64,000 nt of DNA, from assembly GCF_047663525.1 (NCBI RefSeq), contig NC_092593.1, forward strand, positions 29,972,501 to 30,036,500, in the 5' to 3' direction. Shown in pieces: positions 62,601 to 64,000 of this stretch. The notes under the pieces are model-generated. The model was given only the letters and a program-made list of their open reading frames with translations, searched no databases and was not told the DNA's origin. The position numbers were made by a program, and so were the translations under genes. Position 1 is the first letter of the stretch, and every line of letters starts with the position of its first letter. Origin of the DNA: Anas platyrhynchos (taxonomy: Eukaryota > Chordata > Aves > Anseriformes > Anatidae).

Positions 62601-63762
62601 GACAGAGAGATGTAGCAGTGGGGGAGGACATCCACAGAGGCAACACAGGGGGCAAGCAAGGCTTCATCCAGAAACTCACCGCCAGGGAACAGACAACCAC
62701 GTTGTTTCCATCGGCGGTGGACGTCTCGTGCTGGGGCCAGTTGTCCAGCACACGGATCAGCTCGTTCATCACCAGCTTTGAAGTCTCGACATCGGAGAAC
62801 ATCACACCCCACAGGACCACAGCAGTTCTGCAAACCCACAACACTCAGTCAGAGGGATCTCAGCCACTGTACTGTAGCCTGGGCAGCCCTGGTGGAGCCC
62901 AAGCCAGCCACCAGTCCTGCCTCACAGACAACACCCGGCGGGCTCAGCCCTGCAGGCAGCCGAGCTACAGGGCGATACAGGGCTCGGCCCCTGCAGAGCA
63001 CCCTGAAAACTGCCTGGCAGCTGGCGCTGGATGGGCTCAAAAGGCTGGCGGGCCCCGAGCCATCAGGGCAGGCGGGCCCCATACCTGTCGCACGCTGGGG
63101 AGCAGTGCAGCAGCGTCACCACCACGTCGTGGGGGTGCTCCCTGGCCAGAGGCCCAATGCTCTTGGCCAGCCTGTGCTTGGGACTCCTGACGGATGCGAG
63201 CCAATGGTAGATGCTCCTCACCATCTTCGGCACCTGGTAGAGACATGGTTGAGTGGGGCTGCTGCCAGTGTGAACCATTTCCCCTGATCCCACCAAGTAG
63301 TTCTTAGCCTCCCACCACTGTGGACTGGCCTAAATGCATGTGCAGTTGCCAGCAGACTCAGCTTCAGGGCAGACACGATCCCCGAAGGGCTCAAGCCCCA
63401 CCACAGGTTACTTACGTGCTCAGAAAGGGAGATGTGGAGTTCCACGAGGCCATGCAACATCATAGCGACCTCTTCTGTGTTGAACTGGCCTGAAGCTGCT
63501 GCCTCCTCGATGGCATTCAGGATGATCTGACACTTTGTGGCAGGCTTCAGGTTATCCCCATACTCCTAAGAGAGAAGGGAGAACAGGGATGAGAGATGCC
63601 ACACACCGAGAGTCCTAAGGGCAGTGCTCGGCTGAGCAGGCCCTGCCCAAGGTGGTAACGGCACAGGTACCTTTTCTTTCTTCTGCAGGACGTCACGGAT
63701 GCGCTCCAGGGCCAGCTCCTGCCACAGCTCCTCCTCCACTGCCTCTTTTGACAGGGCTGCAT
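53431..63762 (-). CDS. Maestro heat-like repeat (MROH) family protein, C-terminal 14 exons
   Basis: Fourteen exons, all with GT-AG introns and matching phases, join to one frame of 632 residues plus TGA; the gene continues upstream beyond the window. The protein is all-helical in look and Leu-rich, built of HEAT-like helix pairs of 35-60 residues that often coincide with exons. The segments '[19 protein letters not shown]', '[17 protein letters not shown]', '[15 protein letters not shown]' and 'EEKLPIICE' are typical of the C-terminal half of MROH proteins. Such proteins are thought to act as protein-binding scaffolds; the biochemical role is poorly known. I see no catalytic motif, signal peptide or membrane segment. 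Most introns are 90-550 bp. The two longer ones (56155-60706 and 54192-55252) are long because of a CR1 and a solo LTR. Position next to SPP2 would fit MROH2A, which lies near SPP2 in human, but birds have many MROH copies, so I give no symbol. Confidence 0.9.
53916..53975 (-). CDS. MROH exon M (60 nt)
   Basis: Completes a Gly codon, then 19 codons (553-571) and one base: '[19 protein letters not shown]'. Acceptor CCTAG, donor GTGAGT. Confidence 0.88.
54089..54191 (-). CDS. MROH exon L
   Basis: 34 codons plus one base (518-551), acceptor CTGCAG, donor GTAAGC. Contains '[19 protein letters not shown]'. Confidence 0.9.
54252..54908 (+). mobile_element. Solo LTR of an avian endogenous retrovirus, in an MROH intron
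   Basis: Begins TGTAGTGGGTTAAC and ends ...GTAAAACCACCACG, imperfect inverted termini. It carries a poly(A) signal AATAAA at 54714-54719 and the LTR-like 'TCTGTTTTGCCCATCACGAT' region after it. No internal retroviral DNA is present, so it is a solo LTR left by recombination between two LTRs. It is antisense to the MROH gene, between exons K and L. No clear target duplication. Confidence 0.8.
55253..55354 (-). CDS. MROH exon K
   Basis: 34 codons (484-517), phase 0 at both ends, acceptor CTGCAG, donor GTAAGG. Reads '[20 protein letters not shown]' at the start and ends 'YGAAEYL'. Confidence 0.93.
55601..55756 (-). CDS. MROH exon J
   Basis: 52 codons (432-483), phase 0 at both ends, acceptor CACCAG, donor GTGAGG. 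The most family-typical segment: '[16 protein letters not shown]' then '[18 protein letters not shown]'. Confidence 0.94.
55978..56154 (-). CDS. MROH exon I
   Basis: 59 codons (373-431), phase 0 at both ends, acceptor CACACAG, donor GTAAGG. Begins '[20 protein letters not shown]' and continues with a Leu/Val-rich helix pair. Typical HEAT-like. Confidence 0.92.
56385..56653 (+). promoter_or_regulatory. CR1 5' UTR, likely internal promoter
   Basis: GC-rich and CpG-rich DNA between the element start and the ORF1 ATG, in contrast to the intron around it. In LINEs the promoter sits in this region. Its survival shows that the insertion was not 5'-truncated. Confidence 0.6.
56654..57736 (+). CDS. 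CR1 ORF1 protein (zinc-finger, coiled coil, SGNH esterase-like)
   Basis: 360 codons from ATG to TAG without a break. Residues 32-53 hold two Cys pairs (CKEC and CVRC) of a zinc-finger type, followed by a coiled-coil heptad stretch at about 56-98, a Pro/Arg-rich linker, and an SGNH-hydrolase-like domain from about 195. The Ser block is intact ('VVGDSILRG', Ser201). The Asn block reads Gly253-Ser-Asp-Asp rather than the usual G-x-N-D. The last block reads Asp336-Gly-Ser-Leu-Ser where the family has D-G-x-H-L-S, so the catalytic His seems lost by a net 3-base change. RNA binding could persist, but esterase activity is doubtful. Confidence 0.9.
   Translation: MVSTRHGGLSRRSVHTQTNYPLKNAAVQVTGCKECLSLLLPSAGGRVTACVRCEQVDDLIRMVAELKEEVERLRAIRECEREIDLWSNSLHGLKERYRGETPQMGVDPLPCYRRAEGGDLGVEEEWKQVPARHGRRCPPLPAPPSQVPLRNRFEALELDRPATEKEVESVPRRMPRARRSTPRIRTASIKKERRVIVVGDSILRGTEAPICRPDPTRREVCCLPGARVRDVARKLPNLVRPSDYYPLLIVQAGSDDIEDRSLKAIKRDFRGLGRLVDGAGVQVVFSSIPTLTGRSTERTRKAHLLNAWLRGWCQRRNLEFFDHGAVYSAPGLMAVDGSLSFRRKRILGQELAGLIDRALN
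57793..60588 (+). pseudogene. CR1 ORF2 (endonuclease and reverse transcriptase) with two in-frame stops
   Basis: One frame of 932 codons from ATG (a GTG 15 bases upstream is in frame) to the final TAG, broken only by TAG at 59491-59493 (codon 567) and TAG at 59848-59850 (codon 686). The APE-type endonuclease motifs are all visible: Glu45 in 'ITETWW', 'YRPP', 'GDFN' at 147-150, 'LDLLFTN' and 'SDHE' at 215-218. The reverse transcriptase has '[10 protein letters not shown]' (catalytic Asp580), '[17 protein letters not shown]' and 'FADD' at 666-669. The first stop falls just before the catalytic Asp, so any product would be an endonuclease with a truncated polymerase. The second stop is explained by a single C to T change of CAG. 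No frameshift is present. Confidence 0.9.
60589..60669 (+). other. CR1 3' UTR with hairpin and terminal octamers
   Basis: Only 81 bases. An 8-bp perfect stem (60613-60620 with 60642-60649, AGGTTGGA/TCCAACCT) precedes two ATTCTGTG units. In CR1 elements the 3' end is what the reverse transcriptase recognises for priming, and the same end is kept in the fragments at 18.5 and 19.0 kb. Confidence 0.85.
60707..60844 (-). CDS. MROH exon H
   Basis: 46 codons (327-372), phase 0 at both ends, acceptor TTTCAG, donor GTGAGC. Contains '[20 protein letters not shown]'. Its donor lies 37 bases from the 3' end of the inserted CR1. Confidence 0.9.
61161..61275 (-). CDS. MROH exon G
   Basis: Completes Gly288, then 38 codons (289-326). 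Of two nearby AGs only the one giving start 61275 keeps the frame. Donor GTAAGC. A basic stretch '[13 protein letters not shown]' lies in it. Confidence 0.88.
61824..61961 (-). CDS. MROH exon F
   Basis: Completes Arg242, then 45 codons (243-287) and two bases of a Gly codon. Acceptor CACGCAG, donor GTGAGC. Contains '[19 protein letters not shown]'. The upstream intron is only 90 bp. Confidence 0.88.
62052..62239 (-). CDS. MROH exon E
   Basis: 62 codons plus two bases (180-242), acceptor TTTCAG, donor GTGCTC (weak beyond GT). Contains '[20 protein letters not shown]' and an acidic end '[11 protein letters not shown]'. Confidence 0.88.
62680..62827 (-). CDS. MROH exon D
   Basis: Completes the Arg codon, then 49 codons (131-179), acceptor TTTGCAG, donor GTGAGT. 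Contains '[19 protein letters not shown]'. Confidence 0.9.
63085..63233 (-). CDS. MROH exon C
   Basis: 49 codons plus two bases of a split Arg codon (81-130). Acceptor CTACCAG, donor GTATGG. Reads '[20 protein letters not shown]' at the start. Copied to 52,137-52,291, where the acceptor is lost. Confidence 0.9.
63416..63565 (-). CDS. MROH exon B
   Basis: 50 codons (31-80), phase 0 at both ends, acceptor CTCTTAG, donor GTAAGT. Contains '[20 protein letters not shown]'. This exon and its flanks were copied to 52,472-52,621. Confidence 0.9.
63671..63762 (-). CDS. MROH exon A (first visible)
   Basis: Residues 1-30 of the visible part ('...[19 protein letters not shown]...'), donor GTACCT, phase 0 at its end. 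The start is uncertain: an AG at 63763-63764 after a TG-rich tract gives this start. Alternatively the frame is open up to an AG just before 63,825, which would add about 21 codons. Confidence 0.7.
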
Positions 63763-64000
63763 CTGGATTTGGTGAAGACCACGCACACACACAGATGAGG
63801 GTCTGCCAGAGAGGCTGGGGGACCTAACTGAGTCCCCCACTCCCCGGGGAGGGCGACCCCTCAGCTAGGAACTAGGGGGGGCACCGAGCCCCATCCCTCT
63901 GTCCACGCATCGGGGCTGGGGATGTCCAGTAGGTGAGGCACGGTGGGAGCATGGCCATGAGGGAGAGCCCTACGCCCCACAAGGAGCTTGCTGCCCAAGA
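63763..64000 (-). other. Upstream intron part of the MROH gene
   Basis: GC-rich, with a TG-rich tract next to exon A. No further exon can be identified with confidence before the window ends. Confidence 0.4.

Noticed and set aside
1-64000. CRISPR arrays, bacterial operons, prophage or tRNA/rRNA genes
   Set aside because: The window is vertebrate nuclear DNA; no regularly spaced repeats or cloverleaf-type genes were seen.

Overview
This is nuclear DNA from a bird. Three things show it: several CR1 LINE fragments plus one nearly complete CR1, avian-type LTRs, and spliced vertebrate genes with canonical GT-AG introns. I cannot name the order or species from the sequence.

Layout. Positions 1-35,050 are AT-rich and have no recognisable gene. 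They hold only short, mostly old CR1 pieces and homopolymer tracts. SPP2 (secreted phosphoprotein 24) lies on the minus strand from 41,504 down to 35,058. It has six coding exons in perfect phase, encodes 180 residues and has a TATA box upstream. From about 41.6 to 48.65 kb there is again no gene. From 48,657 to about 51,530 lies a nest of mobile DNA. It consists of an endogenous-retrovirus LTR with a leader and a gag-like remnant, an internally deleted CR1 inside the LTR, a 3 x 30-bp tandem repeat and an old minus-strand CR1.

From 53,431 to 63,762 the minus strand carries the 3' part of a maestro heat-like repeat (MROH) family gene. Fourteen exons with canonical splice sites and matching phases give one open frame of 632 residues ending in TGA. 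Just downstream of it (about 51,755-52,800, same strand) is a broken tandem copy of three of its exons, in which both splice sites of one intron are destroyed. Two of the introns are long only because of insertions, both antisense to the gene: a solo LTR (54,252-54,908) and a nearly full-length CR1 (56,385-60,669). The CR1 has an intact ORF1, and its ORF2 is interrupted by only two TAG codons.

No operon-like or multi-gene pathway links these genes. SPP2 is a liver/bone secreted BMP-binding protein, whereas the biochemical role of MROH proteins is poorly known. The most notable points are the young CR1 (a 199-bp fragment at 19.0 kb is identical to its 3' end), the internally deleted CR1 derivative, and the local duplication and decay of MROH next to SPP2.
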